Origin: JAHEKO01 sp965212505
GTDB lineage: Bacteria; Acidobacteriota; Thermoanaerobaculia; Multivoradales; JAHEKO01
Reading direction: 5' to 3'
Length of the DNA: 64,000 bases
NCBI GenBank assembly: GCA_965212505.1
Contig: OZ243123.1
Span: forward strand, 248,001 to 312,000
The notes below the pieces were generated by a model. The model did not search any database. It was not told the origin of the DNA and was given only the letters and a program-made list of their open reading frames with translations. Shown here piece after piece: positions 1 to 9,324 of this stretch (the stretch's first letter is position 1; each line of letters begins with the position of its first letter). A program made the translations under genes and the position numbers.

Positions 1-1260
1 CTCGGCCGGCGTTGGGCCGCCGAACTGCCATCGGGTCCAACCCGGCGGCAGCAGCCGATGCTCGCGCAGCGCGTTGTCGAAGGCGAGCATGTCGTCGACC
101 GTGGAGAAGGCGCTCCCAGCCGAGTTGCCGCGCACCGGCAGTCGATAGAGGTTGTTCCGCAGCTCCTCGGTGGTGCCCTGCGGGCCCATACGCGTGTAGC
201 CCACCGCTACGTTGGGGACAACCTCGTCGCGGGCGAAGAAACCGGTCGAGGACATGCCGGCCGGTTGGAAGATGTGCTCGGCGACGTAATCGGCGTAGCT
301 CTGACCCGACACTGCCGCAATGATGGCTCCGAGCACCATGAAGCCGCCGTTCGAGTACGAGCTCTGACTACCGGGCTCGAACTGCAGCGGCTCGTCGGCG
401 AAGACCGGAAAGAAGTCCGCCGGCTCACGGTACGAGGTCTTGGACGAGCGGAAGTAGGTGGGGTTGAAGATGTCCCCGATGCCCGAGCTGTGATCGAGCA
501 GGTGTTGAAGCGTGACCTTCGTGGCGACCTCCGAGTTCGGGTAGTCGGGGAGGTGTTTTTCGATCTTGTCGCCGAGCGCGAGTTTGCCGGCGTCGACCAA
601 CTGGCCGATCGCGATACGCGTGAACGACTTGTTGATCGAGCCCAGGTCGAAGCGGGTCTCGAGAGTGTTCGGCGCTTTCCACTCGCGACTCGCCAGCCCC
701 CAGGCGCCTCGGTAGAGCGGCTCGCCGTGCCAGGCGACGAGGGCGGCGCCGTCGAAGAGCCCCGACTCTGCGAGCCCGTCGAAGTAGCGCCCCAGGGCTG
801 AGGCGATCTGTTCTCGACTTGCGCCGTCTGGAAGGTCGATGTCGGGCAGCTCGGGCCCCTCGGAGCCGTGGCCGCCGCCGCGCCCCGCTTCGACCGAGAG
901 CGAGGCGATCTTGTCCCCTGCCTCCTTCGTGAAGTCGAAGCTGAAGAGGAGGGTGAGTCCGAGTGGGCTCTCGGCTTCGATGCCGAGGCGTCCCGGTTCG
1001 TCGAAGAAGACGCCGGCGAGCTCGAGACCCTGGTGACGACAGAGCTGTTGGGCGAGGTCGTGCCACCCGGCGGCGTCTCGCCGTTCCAGGAGCGAGTCGG
1101 CGAAGGTCTCTTGAATGTAGGCGGCGAGCGCCTCGGCGTCGCCTTCGGCGACGCGCCTCACGAAGCCCGTTCCGAGTCTCTCCTGCTCGGCCTCCGTCGG
1201 CATCGCCAGGGTGGGTGAGGTGAGTGTCACCAGCGCTAGGAGCGCCATCAGTCGTTTCAT
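1..1260 (-). CDS. Serine hydrolase, beta-lactamase/transpeptidase fold (3' end beyond window)
   Basis: Exported serine hydrolase of the class C beta-lactamase/D-alanyl-D-alanine carboxypeptidase fold. 420 residues are visible and the C-terminus runs off the left edge. Residues 1-19 form a signal peptide. Residues 25-135 are a poorly conserved N-terminal region, and the hydrolase domain starts near 155. The SxxK nucleophile motif is S208-I-N-K211 and the second motif is Y302-S-N304; the third motif is not in the window. The ATG at 1260 follows an AGGAGGAG Shine-Dalgarno sequence with eight bases of spacing. The gene is divergent from the VWFA-related gene. The true substrate (peptide, ester or amide) cannot be told from sequence, because this fold covers esterases, peptidases and lactamases. 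Confidence 0.85.
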   Translation of the reverse strand, partial: MKRLMALLALVTLTSPTLAMPTEAEQERLGTGFVRRVAEGDAEALAAYIQETFADSLLERRDAAGWHDLAQQLCRHQGLELAGVFFDEPGRLGIEAESPLGLTLLFSFDFTKEAGDKIASLSVEAGRGGGHGSEGPELPDIDLPDGASREQIASALGRYFDGLAESGLFDGAALVAWHGEPLYRGAWGLASREWKAPNTLETRFDLGSINKSFTRIAIGQLVDAGKLALGDKIEKHLPDYPNSEVATKVTLQHLLDHSSGIGDIFNPTYFRSSKTSYREPADFFPVFADEPLQFEPGSQSSYSNGGFMVLGAIIAAVSGQSYADYVAEHIFQPAGMSSTGFFARDEVVPNVAVGYTRMGPQGTTEELRNNLYRLPVRGNSAGSAFSTVDDMLAFDNALREHRLLPPGWTRWQFGGPTPAE

Positions 1261-1321
1261 TTCTGTCTCCTCCTGCCTCTGGAACGCCTCGACTCGAACA
1301 GGGTTCCCGTCGGCGCTCTGC

Positions 1322-1327
1322 TAGCAT
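1322..1327 (+). promoter_or_regulatory. Candidate -10 hexamer TAGCAT
   Basis: TAGCAT lies 61 bases before the chosen start of the VWFA-related gene, in the divergent intergenic region. The same hexamer recurs upstream of several other genes in this window. No convincing -35 element is visible. Confidence 0.35.
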
Positions 1328-1388
1328 CTCGGCCTTCGGTCAAGTTGACCACTCAGCCGCCATCGAGCGACGGCGGCGACCGCGAATC

Positions 1389-3836
1389 ATGCAGTCGCGA
1401 TACGAGCATCTTCCTCTCGCGGTTCGGTTCCGGGCTCTGCATTGTGGCCTGGTTGCCGGGCTCTTGATGCTGGTTCCGGCCACCCATGCCACCGGCGAGG
1501 CGAGGGCTTCGGACGCGGGTCTGCGTTCGGCCACGGTTCGTCCCGAGAACGGCGCGAAGCCGACGAGCCCGTCCGAGTTCTCGGTCAAAGTCGGAGGGAG
1601 CGCGGTCGAGGTGGTCGGCGTCGAGGCGCTGTCGCCCGCCCGGGGTGGAGCGCCCTGGAAAGTGCTGGTCTATTTCGACACGCCCCTTCTAACGCCCGAC
1701 GGCCGGCAGCGCGCTCTCGACGAGTTGAGCGAACGAGCGGCCTCCTTGACGGAGTTCGGGCCGGTCTCGATCGTCGCCGCCGACCCGGAGCCGGTCGAGC
1801 TGCTCGCGGCCGGTCGCCACGGCCATGAGATCGCCGAGAGCCTGCGCCTCTTCGAGGACCGTACGACCCTGGCGGGTGAGCTGGTCTGGCGACGCCTACG
1901 TTTTCTCGAGGCGGTTCGCCGAGGCGAGGTCGACGAGACTCGCGCGCGCCAAGAGATGGAGCGTGAGCGCCAGCTGCTCGAGCGACAGCGCAACGCGCTG
2001 CTCGACACGCTTCCCAACATCGAATCGCCCGGACTCCTGGTTCTCGTTCAGGACGGTTTCGACTATCGGTACAAGCGTTTCTATCTGAGCCGTACGGACA
2101 GACTCGCAGATCTCGAGAGCGATCTCGAGGAGGCTCACGCGGCGTGGAGCCGAGCGATCGTCGAGCGTGGCTGGACGGTGCTCGCGCTCTCCCTGGGGGA
2201 GCAGGGGAGCGAATTTGCGAACCCCCGACAACCTCTCATCGACCTCGTCGAGAGCACCGGCGGTGAGATCGCTCTCGACACGAAGAGCTTCTCGAAGTCG
2301 CTGGCCGCGCTCGGCGATCGGGTGCGGCTGACCTATCGGTTGCCGGACGCGGTCGATGCGTCGGCACGGCTCGAAGTGACGCTCGCCGCAAACTCGGTTC
2401 GCGCTCCGGGCTGGCCGGGCGACCCGTCCAGCGGTGCCGGCGGTCAGGTGGCGACCGCTCGACGCGCGGCGCGACGCTCCGCCGTCCGCCTCCTCTCTCC
2501 GGGCCGGGGGCCGCACCTCGGTCCCACCCGGCTGACCGCGATTACCGGTGATCACGAGATCGGCTACGTCGCGTTCTTCTTGGACGGCTTTCTGGTCGAC
2601 GTCGCCCATCGCGAACCGTTCCTCGGGCGCGTCGATCTCGGCACGCAGGGGGGAGTCCGAACCGTGCGTGCGGTGGCGTTCTCTCCCGACGCCTTGGAGC
2701 TCGGGGAAGACGTATTGACGCTCAATCAGGAGAGCCGACCGTATGCGGTCGACATCGTCGGCGTGCGGGGGGAGCCGTATGAAGGGGAGGTCGAGCTGAG
2801 CGCCTCGGTCTCGACGCCCGCCGGCCGCGCACTCGAGCGGGTCGAGTTCTATTGGAACGACCGTCTGGAGGCGGGCTTCGATCGCCCGGAGGCCGCCGCG
2901 CCCCTGAGCGCTCGGGTTCGTACACCCTCGTCCGAACCGACCGACTACTACCGGGTGGTCGCCACCTGGGATGACGGCAATCGGCTCGAGACGGCGAGGA
3001 TGGCGATCGGAGCCGAGGTCGAGGACCGCCTGGAGGTCAACCTGGTTGAGCTCTACGCGACGGTCACCGACCGGAAGCGGTTGCCGCTCGACGACCTGAG
3101 TCGGGAGGACTTTTCGGTGGTGCACGCTGGGACGCCACGTCCGATCGAGGGCTTCGCGCACGCTCGCAATCTGCCGCTGACGCTCGGTCTGGCGGTGGAC
3201 ACGTCTTCGAGCATGGAGCCCTGGCAGGACGAGATGCGCGATGCTGCGGCGGTCTTCTTCGAAAGCGTTCTCGGAGGCGACGATCGCGCGTTCCTCGTCG
3301 ACTTCGACGATCGGGCCCGGCTGACGCAGGCGCCCACCCGACGGCGTGAGCTGCTGGTCGGTCGAATGGGGTCGCTCGACTTCGGCGGCTTCACGTCACT
3401 CTGGGACGCGACGCTGTTCGCGCTGACACAGTTCGAGCAGGAGGGGGGGCGCAAGGCGCTCGTCGTGCTCTCCGACGCCAGCGATCACGGCAGCCGATTC
3501 CGGCCGAACCGTTGTGTCGACGAGGCGCTCCGCCTCGGCGTGCCGATCTACATGGTGGTCATCGAAGACCCTCTGCGACCCTTGAGTCCGCCCGAACGAA
3601 TGGTCGCGGCGCGCATCGCGCGCCAGACCGGCGGCCAGGTCTACTACCTCTCCGATAGCGTTCCGCTCGGCGACGTCTACGCGGCGATCGAAGCGGATCT
3701 GCGCAGTCAATACCTCCTGACCTACGCGCTCAATCGACCGCTGACGGCGGCCGATCTGGGGGACATTCGCGTCGAGGTCAACGACCCGCGACTGTCGGTG
3801 CGGACAATCCTGGGCCAGAGCCTCCGGGCGCAGTAG
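1389..3836 (+). CDS. VWFA-related secreted protein (Acidobacterial type)
   Basis: An 815-residue exported protein with a C-terminal von Willebrand factor A domain. The start was set at the ATG giving a short basic N-terminus and a hydrophobic segment (residues about 18-34) ending near a THA-TGEA cleavage site; the frame stays open upstream to 1224. The middle is beta-rich and unassigned. Around residues 557-587 a segment reading YATVTDRK...LSREDFSV matches the lead-in of the VWFA-related family typical of Acidobacteriota. The MIDAS metal site follows as D604-T-S606-S-S608-M. This family is thought to mediate adhesion or protein interaction outside the cytoplasm, but the role is unproven. No good ribosome site precedes the ATG. 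Confidence 0.85.
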   Translation: MQSRYEHLPLAVRFRALHCGLVAGLLMLVPATHATGEARASDAGLRSATVRPENGAKPTSPSEFSVKVGGSAVEVVGVEALSPARGGAPWKVLVYFDTPLLTPDGRQRALDELSERAASLTEFGPVSIVAADPEPVELLAAGRHGHEIAESLRLFEDRTTLAGELVWRRLRFLEAVRRGEVDETRARQEMERERQLLERQRNALLDTLPNIESPGLLVLVQDGFDYRYKRFYLSRTDRLADLESDLEEAHAAWSRAIVERGWTVLALSLGEQGSEFANPRQPLIDLVESTGGEIALDTKSFSKSLAALGDRVRLTYRLPDAVDASARLEVTLAANSVRAPGWPGDPSSGAGGQVATARRAARRSAVRLLSPGRGPHLGPTRLTAITGDHEIGYVAFFLDGFLVDVAHREPFLGRVDLGTQGGVRTVRAVAFSPDALELGEDVLTLNQESRPYAVDIVGVRGEPYEGEVELSASVSTPAGRALERVEFYWNDRLEAGFDRPEAAAPLSARVRTPSSEPTDYYRVVATWDDGNRLETARMAIGAEVEDRLEVNLVELYATVTDRKRLPLDDLSREDFSVVHAGTPRPIEGFAHARNLPLTLGLAVDTSSSMEPWQDEMRDAAAVFFESVLGGDDRAFLVDFDDRARLTQAPTRRRELLVGRMGSLDFGGFTSLWDATLFALTQFEQEGGRKALVVLSDASDHGSRFRPNRCVDEALRLGVPIYMVVIEDPLRPLSPPERMVAARIARQTGGQVYYLSDSVPLGDVYAAIEADLRSQYLLTYALNRPLTAADLGDIRVEVNDPRLSVRTILGQSLRAQ

Positions 3837-3887
3837 AGCGACGACGGCGGAGGGTAACGCTCGTCGCTGTCGAGCGTACTACCGAGT

Positions 3888-5276
3888 ATGAGACCTCTCG
3901 CCCCTGCTCGCCCGTCCTGGGTCGGCGCTCTGCTGGCTCTTGCACTCGTCGGCTGCGGCGGGCGTGCCTCGGTGCCCTCCTACGGCCTGTCCGAGGAGCC
4001 GGCGCTCGCGTTGGTCGGTGTCGTTCCGTTGGACCCGGTGAACGGCCGTGGCGAGCCGGCTACTCTCCTCATTCAGAGTGAGCGCATCGTCAAGGTGCTG
4101 GAGCCCGGCGCTCCGCTGCCTGCGCAGGTCGAGAGCGTGGAGCTCGAGGGCCGCTATGTGCTGCCTGGGTTCTGGGACCTCCACACCCATCTCGCGATGG
4201 CCGATTCCTCGGCGCCGGCGCTACTGGTCACCCAGGGGGTGACCGGCGTTCGCGACCTCGGCGGCCTGCTGGACGAGGTCGACGGACTGCGCGCGAAGAT
4301 CGATGCGGGCGACGTTCTGGGGCCGCGCATCGTGCGCACCGGACCGACCCTCAACGGTGCGCAGAACGGCTCTCATCATCGAGTCATTAAAACGCCGACC
4401 GAGGCTCGCGAGGCGGTGGAAGCTCTGTCGCAGGCGGGGGTCGATCTGCTCAAGACCCACAACGCCACCGATCGCGAGACCTACTTCGCACTGCTGCGCG
4501 CAGCGCGGGATCACGGCCTGGAAGTCGCGGGCCACGTACCGACCACCGTCGATCCCGTAGAAGCGTGTGAAGCCGGCCACGGCTCGATCGAGCACATCGC
4601 GACGATCTTCGAGGGGACCTACATCGCTCGATTCGAAAGCGAGTTGGAGGCGTTTCTCGCCCTGCCGACATGGCTTGAGGAGGACGCTTCCAGGCTCGTC
4701 GACTGCTTCGCCGAGAGGGGCACCCTGTTCGTGCCGACCCTGCGGGCTTACGAGTACCGAGCTGAGGCGGCCCAGGCCTACGACAACCCCGATCCGGGCT
4801 GGCGCTACGTCAGCGAGGCGGGCTGGAAGAGCTGGCGCGAAGGCTCGCAGCCGACCGAGATGGACCGGCTGGAGCGGGTGATCGAGCTTCGACGCTCTCT
4901 GGTCGAGGTCGGGCAGGCCCTGGCGAAGCGACTTCACGACGCGGGCGCGCCGATTGGCACCGGTACCGACGTCGCGTCGCCGGGTCTCCTACCGGGCTTC
5001 GATCTGCACGCCGAGATTCGGCTGCTGGGAGAGGCGGGCTTCACGCCTCGGTCTGCCCTCCGTGCGGCGACGCGAGGGCCGGGCAAGGGCGCGGGCGGTG
5101 ACCGCCTCCAGGGGCAGTTGGTGATCGGAGCGCCGGCCGACCTCGTGGTGCTCGGCGGCGATGCCTTCGAGAGCCTCGAGGCGCTCGACCGGATCGAGGG
5201 CGTCACCCTTCGGGGTCGGTATCTCGACCGAGCCGAGCTCGACGCGGCGCTCGCGGCACTCGACCGCGGCGACTAG
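3888..5276 (+). CDS. Amidohydrolase lipoprotein (imidazolonepropionase-like)
   Basis: A 462-residue metal-dependent amidohydrolase. The N-terminus has a signal sequence ending in a lipobox, LVGC, so the protein should be lipid-anchored outside the inner membrane. Metal ligands expected of the superfamily are all present: H99-x-H101 in LHTHL, K189 in DLLKTHN (the carboxylated lysine position), H216 in AGHVP, H236 in SIEHI and D361 in GTGTD. Relatives of this imidazolonepropionase-like branch often cleave N-acyl or C-terminal-proline/lysine/arginine dipeptides, but the substrate cannot be read here. It lies 51 bases after the VWFA-related gene. The ATG follows a TACTAC sequence with no Shine-Dalgarno site. 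Confidence 0.88.
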   Translation: MRPLAPARPSWVGALLALALVGCGGRASVPSYGLSEEPALALVGVVPLDPVNGRGEPATLLIQSERIVKVLEPGAPLPAQVESVELEGRYVLPGFWDLHTHLAMADSSAPALLVTQGVTGVRDLGGLLDEVDGLRAKIDAGDVLGPRIVRTGPTLNGAQNGSHHRVIKTPTEAREAVEALSQAGVDLLKTHNATDRETYFALLRAARDHGLEVAGHVPTTVDPVEACEAGHGSIEHIATIFEGTYIARFESELEAFLALPTWLEEDASRLVDCFAERGTLFVPTLRAYEYRAEAAQAYDNPDPGWRYVSEAGWKSWREGSQPTEMDRLERVIELRRSLVEVGQALAKRLHDAGAPIGTGTDVASPGLLPGFDLHAEIRLLGEAGFTPRSALRAATRGPGKGAGGDRLQGQLVIGAPADLVVLGGDAFESLEALDRIEGVTLRGRYLDRAELDAALAALDRGD

Positions 5277-5391
5277 CTCGAGGGCGGCCGTTCGGCGAGT
5301 CGATGCGCCTCGCTCTCGCAGTTCGACGACCCCACGGTGAGGCGGGGAGGTCGAAGACGAGAGCGAGGAGCAGCGGGTACGCCGCGACGGC

Positions 5392-5844
5392 CTAGCCTTC
5401 GTACGGTCGGATCGGGCAGCTCTGCGGCAGCTGCATGAGATGGAGTCCGATGTTCTCGTCGAACTGCCGGTCGATCCGGTCCTTCTCCGAGCGAACCCAC
5501 ATTTCGACGGTTGCAGTGGTGGTCGCCTCGAAGCAGTGGCCGCCCAGTGTCATGAACTCGGCGCCGGTGAGAAGGGTGTGGATGTGAGGGAACGGTTTGC
5601 CGTCGTGCCACGACAGGGTGCCGGTCATGCCGACCAGCTCGTAGTCGCCGTCGAAGTGGTTCTCGACGTAGCGCTTCTCGCTAAGGACGTAGTAGCCCAT
5701 GTGCGGGTTCTCGACTGCGCCGAGACCGCCCACGAAGCCGTAGCCGATGCCTTCTCTCTGCATCAGCTCGGACAGGCCGGCGCGGATCTCCTCACCGTTC
5801 TCGAGTCGTACCATCCAGCCGTCGGACATCTCTTTGTAGTGCAT
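5392..5844 (-). CDS. PPC/DUF296 domain protein
   Basis: A 150-residue single-domain protein that looks like the PPC (plants and prokaryotes conserved, DUF296) domain. In plants this domain is attached to AT-hook DNA-binding proteins; in bacteria it stands alone as a trimer. Visible hallmarks are the VGGLGAVENP segment, a histidine cluster PHIHTLL, and GGHCFEA, where histidines could bind a metal. No AT-hook, signal peptide or membrane segment is present, so it should be cytoplasmic. An AGGAGA site precedes the ATG by about 14 bases. It lies just downstream of, and in line with, the large sortilin-like gene (7-base gap), so the two may be co-transcribed. The biochemical role in bacteria is unknown. 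Confidence 0.82.
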   Translation of the reverse strand: MHYKEMSDGWMVRLENGEEIRAGLSELMQREGIGYGFVGGLGAVENPHMGYYVLSEKRYVENHFDGDYELVGMTGTLSWHDGKPFPHIHTLLTGAEFMTLGGHCFEATTTATVEMWVRSEKDRIDRQFDENIGLHLMQLPQSCPIRPYEG

Positions 5845-5851
5845 GGATCAG

Positions 5852-8800
5852 TCAGTCTCCTGAATCGAAGGTGGGGACCGCCACCGGCGGAACCCCCGCG
5901 CCTTCCAGTTGGTTGTTGAGGTCGCTCACGTCGCCCGAGAGGAAACTCTCGATCTTGGCGACGCTTTCCTGGTGTTCGCTCCTGAGCTCGTTGAGGAGCT
6001 CGAGCTGCGCAGCGGTCGGTGCGGTGAACTGACCGTCGATGCCCCTCGCCAGATCTTCGAGCCGCTCGCTCACTCGAGGCCCCTGGCTCCAGAACGGCTT
6101 CCCGTCGACGCGCGAAAGGGTCGCGAGAAGCTCCTTGGCCGCCTCGTCGTGTGCCCTCCACGCTTCGCTGACCTCGTCGGGCAACTCGAGCTCCATCTTT
6201 TTGACGTGGCCTCGTCGGTTCTCGAGTTGAGCGGTGACGCTGTCTAGGCCCTTGAGCCGGTCGTTGAGCTCCGAGAGCAGGTTCTGGAGCTCCTGGGCGG
6301 CGTTGCGCTGGGCCGTCAGCGCGTCGATTGAGACGTCGATCAGCGGATCCACGCCCACTTCGAACCTGGTCTCCTGACTCTCGCCGTCGAGCGTGAGACG
6401 GACGGTGTAAGTGCCCGGCAGGACGCGCGGTCCCCTGGGCGGCCCAAAGAACTCGGCGAAGGCCGGGTCTGGCGGCTGGCGCCGGCGCGCCGGCTCGCTG
6501 GTGAGGTTCCAGCTGGTGCGGTTGATCCCCTTCTTCTTCGGGAGCTTCATGGCGTCCAGTTCGCGGACCAGATCGCCTGCGGCGTCGAAGATCTCGATCT
6601 CGAGACGCGGCCCCTTCTTGTCAGCTACCGCCGGGGAGTCTCCGTTCTCGTCCTCGGAGGTGTCTCCGGCAGCCGCCATCGGGGGCGCGTCGAGATCCTC
6701 GGCAAGGGAGTAGGTGATCATCGCACCCGACGGTGGATTGGGCGCACGATGTCGCTTGTCACCCATGCCGTAACGCGTGAACCGGACCGGGTAGTGGATG
6801 GCTGAGCGGCTCGGAAAGAGGTGTGCCGGCTTGGCCGCGACCTCGTCGCTCCACTTCTGAAGGGGCGTCGCGTCGTCGAAGACCCAGATCGCCCGGCCGT
6901 GGGTACCGACGATCAAGTCGTTGTCACGCGGGTGGATCAGCACGTCGTGCACCGAAACGGTCGGTAGGTTGTCGAGGTGGTGGCGCATCCAGCCAGAGCC
7001 ACCGTCGTACGACGCGTAGAGACCGAGCTCGGTACCCGCCCAGAGCAGGTCGGCGTTGCGCGGGTCCTGTCGCAGGACCCAGACCCATGCGGTGTCGGGG
7101 ATGCCCGACGTGGATAGTCGCTTCCAGCTCTTGCCGTAGTCGCCGGTGCGGTAGATGTGCGGTCGGAGATCGTCGAACATGTGGCGATCAAACGCCGCCC
7201 AGGCGACACCCGCTTCGGTCCTCGACGGCTCGAGATGTGAGACGGGAGATGACTCGGGCAGGCCGGGGACGTTTGCAGTGACGTTCTCCCAGTTCGCCCC
7301 ACCGTCCCGGGAGACGTAGATCAGCCCGTCGTCGGAGCCGCTCCAGAGCACTCCGGTCTCGGCCGCCGACTCGGCGAAGCTGATGATCGTGCAGTGGTAC
7401 TCGGCGGTGGTGTTCTCCTTCCATGCCGGGCCGCCGGCCTCGCCGAGCTTGTCGGGGTCGTTTGTGGTGAGGTCGGGACTGATCTTCTGCCAGGTGTCGC
7501 CGAAGTCGGTGGTCTTGAAGACCACGTTGCCCGCAAAGTAGATGACATTCGGGTCGTGGGGCGAGGCGATGATCGGTGCGTTCCAGTTGAAGCGGTACTC
7601 GAGATCGCCCGCCGGCCCGCCGTCGTTGCGTCGCGGTTGCGGGCTGACGTCGATCTGTTGGCGGGTCCGCATGTCCGTTCGCACGATGCCGCCGGCTTGG
7701 GACTCCGAGAGATAGAGGTCGACCTGCTCGGGGTGCGGTACGACGAAGTAGGCGTCGCCGAAGCTCATCATCCGCCAGTCGTCCTGAAGGATGCCCGCGG
7801 GCTCGCGTGTGCGGCTCGGTCCGTACCAGGTGCCGTTGTCCTGCAGGCCTCCGCCGAGGTAGTAGAACGGCTCTCGCATGTCGTAGAACACTTGGTAGAA
7901 CTGCGCCAACGGCAGGTTCCGAATCGGCTCCCAGGTGAGGCCTCGGTCGTACGAGACGGCCACGCCGCCGTCCTGTCCCTGCCAGATGCGACTCGGGTCG
8001 GTCGGGTCGATCCACAGAGAGTGATAGTCGACGTGCGTGGTCCGGGAGATGCGGCGGAAGGTACGCCCGCCGTCGATCGACATTTGGAGCCTGCTGGAGA
8101 CGGCGTAGACGCGATTCGCGTCGGCCGGGTCGACCCGCATGTCGGTGTAGTAGAGGCCGCGAGAGATGATGCCGACGTCGTCCGTCGTCTTCTGGAACGT
8201 CTCGCCGCGATCGTTCGAGCGGTAGAGGGTCCCCTCGTCGGACTCGGTCATCGCATAGACGACGTTCGGGTTGCTCGGCGCTACCTTGACCGCGATCCGA
8301 CCGACGACCCCCTTCGGCAGCCCCTCCTCGAGCTTCTTCCAGGAGTCGCCGCCGTCGACCGACTTCCAGACGCCGCCCTCCTCGCTGCCGGTGGTGTGTG
8401 TCCACGGCTTGCGGTCGAAGTGCCAGAAGGCGGCGTAGACGATGTTCGGATTGGTCGGGTCGATGTCGAGGTCCGACACGCCGTGCCGATCGTCGACGTA
8501 GAGCACCTTCTCCCAGGTCGCGCCGCCGTCTTGCGTGCGAAAGACGCCCCGCTCCTCGTTCGGACCAAAGAAGCTGCCCATCGCGCCGACGTAGGCGACG
8601 TCGGGGTCGAGCGACGAAACCACCACTCGTGAGATGTGGCGAGTGCCGTCGAGGCCGACGTGTGTCCAGCTCTGACCACCGTCGGTCGACTTGTAGACGC
8701 CGTTGCCGAACGACACGCTGTTTCGAGCGTTGGCTTCGCCGCTGCCCACGTAGATGACGTCGGGATTGGTCGGCGCCAGAGCCAGGTCGCCGATCGAGGC

Positions 8801-9058
8801 GATCGGCTGGTCGTCGAAGATCGGTTCGAAGGTAAGACCTCCGTCGACCGTCTTCCACACGCCGCCGGAGGCGGCACCCACGTAGAGCACTCTCGGGTCG
8901 CCCGGAATCCCCTCGACGTCGGCCACCCGGCCGCTCATATTGACCGGGCCGATCGAGCGGTACGAAAGGTGGTCGAAGGGGGTCGAGTCGTGGTCGTCCG
9001 CACTGGCGAACGCGCCGAAGCAGAGGACGAGTGCGGCGAGGGTCAGAAGAAGGCGCAT
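5852..9058 (-). CDS. Secreted sortilin/BNR-type beta-propeller protein
   Basis: A 1068-residue exported protein. The signal peptide is residues 1-18, ending FASA before DDHDST, and GGAG lies four bases before the ATG. The body holds many Asp-box/BNR repeats of the form S-x-D-G-G-x-S/T-W (for example KSTDGGQSW, RTQDGGATW, KSVDGGDSW, VSRDGGANW), as in the VPS10/sortilin propeller and glycosyl-hydrolase-like YCF48 propellers. The last 250 residues are a different region: a beta-sandwich-like stretch around TYTVRLTLDGESQETRFEV, followed by a helical, charged tail (QELQNLLSELNDRL). Large proteins with this architecture are common in Acidobacteriota and Bacteroidota. Catalytic activity is not evident, and scaffolding or binding is as likely. 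Confidence 0.85.
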   Translation of the reverse strand: MRLLLTLAALVLCFGAFASADDHDSTPFDHLSYRSIGPVNMSGRVADVEGIPGDPRVLYVGAASGGVWKTVDGGLTFEPIFDDQPIASIGDLALAPTNPDVIYVGSGEANARNSVSFGNGVYKSTDGGQSWTHVGLDGTRHISRVVVSSLDPDVAYVGAMGSFFGPNEERGVFRTQDGGATWEKVLYVDDRHGVSDLDIDPTNPNIVYAAFWHFDRKPWTHTTGSEEGGVWKSVDGGDSWKKLEEGLPKGVVGRIAVKVAPSNPNVVYAMTESDEGTLYRSNDRGETFQKTTDDVGIISRGLYYTDMRVDPADANRVYAVSSRLQMSIDGGRTFRRISRTTHVDYHSLWIDPTDPSRIWQGQDGGVAVSYDRGLTWEPIRNLPLAQFYQVFYDMREPFYYLGGGLQDNGTWYGPSRTREPAGILQDDWRMMSFGDAYFVVPHPEQVDLYLSESQAGGIVRTDMRTRQQIDVSPQPRRNDGGPAGDLEYRFNWNAPIIASPHDPNVIYFAGNVVFKTTDFGDTWQKISPDLTTNDPDKLGEAGGPAWKENTTAEYHCTIISFAESAAETGVLWSGSDDGLIYVSRDGGANWENVTANVPGLPESSPVSHLEPSRTEAGVAWAAFDRHMFDDLRPHIYRTGDYGKSWKRLSTSGIPDTAWVWVLRQDPRNADLLWAGTELGLYASYDGGSGWMRHHLDNLPTVSVHDVLIHPRDNDLIVGTHGRAIWVFDDATPLQKWSDEVAAKPAHLFPSRSAIHYPVRFTRYGMGDKRHRAPNPPSGAMITYSLAEDLDAPPMAAAGDTSEDENGDSPAVADKKGPRLEIEIFDAAGDLVRELDAMKLPKKKGINRTSWNLTSEPARRRQPPDPAFAEFFGPPRGPRVLPGTYTVRLTLDGESQETRFEVGVDPLIDVSIDALTAQRNAAQELQNLLSELNDRLKGLDSVTAQLENRRGHVKKMELELPDEVSEAWRAHDEAAKELLATLSRVDGKPFWSQGPRVSERLEDLARGIDGQFTAPTAAQLELLNELRSEHQESVAKIESFLSGDVSDLNNQLEGAGVPPVAVPTFDSGD

Positions 9059-9182
9059 GGGGATCTCCGGTCGAGCTGGCGGGATGGTGTCGGGAGCGAG
9101 CTTGAATCGGCGCCGGGAGGCGCTCCAGATGGATGCCGCGAAGGCGACTCCGGCGGCCACTTGAACTCCCTGTGAAGGCCGG

Positions 9183-9188
9183 ATGCTA
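9183..9188 (-). promoter_or_regulatory. Candidate -10 hexamer TAGCAT for the sortilin-like gene
   Basis: Read on the minus strand the sequence is GGTAGCATCC, 124 bases before the ATG at 9058. This would leave a leader of about 115 bases ahead of the GGAG ribosome site. It is the same hexamer found at several other promoters here. Confidence 0.35.
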
Positions 9189-9324
9189 CCAAACGGTTCA
9201 GGGCGTCGAGCGATCCCAAAGTCTGCCACTCGGAGCGGTCTCGGACCGCCGCGGTGTGCGGTCGACCGATCGTCAGAGGGGGGCAATCTGAGTGGAGCGG
9301 CAGCTGTGAAAGACTTCGAAGGAG

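Noticed and set aside
425..1327. Long open frame on the minus strand, arginine-rich
   Set aside because: It is a shifted frame of the serine hydrolase, which has a signal peptide, SxxK and YSN motifs in its own frame. High GC keeps the wrong frame open.
1896..3161. 421-codon open frame antisense to the VWFA-related gene
   Set aside because: No recognisable motif, histidine/arginine/aspartate-rich composition typical of the complement of high-GC coding DNA.
7188..8858. 556-codon frame overlapping the sortilin-like gene
   Set aside because: Very arginine-rich, and the sortilin frame has clear Asp-box repeats.
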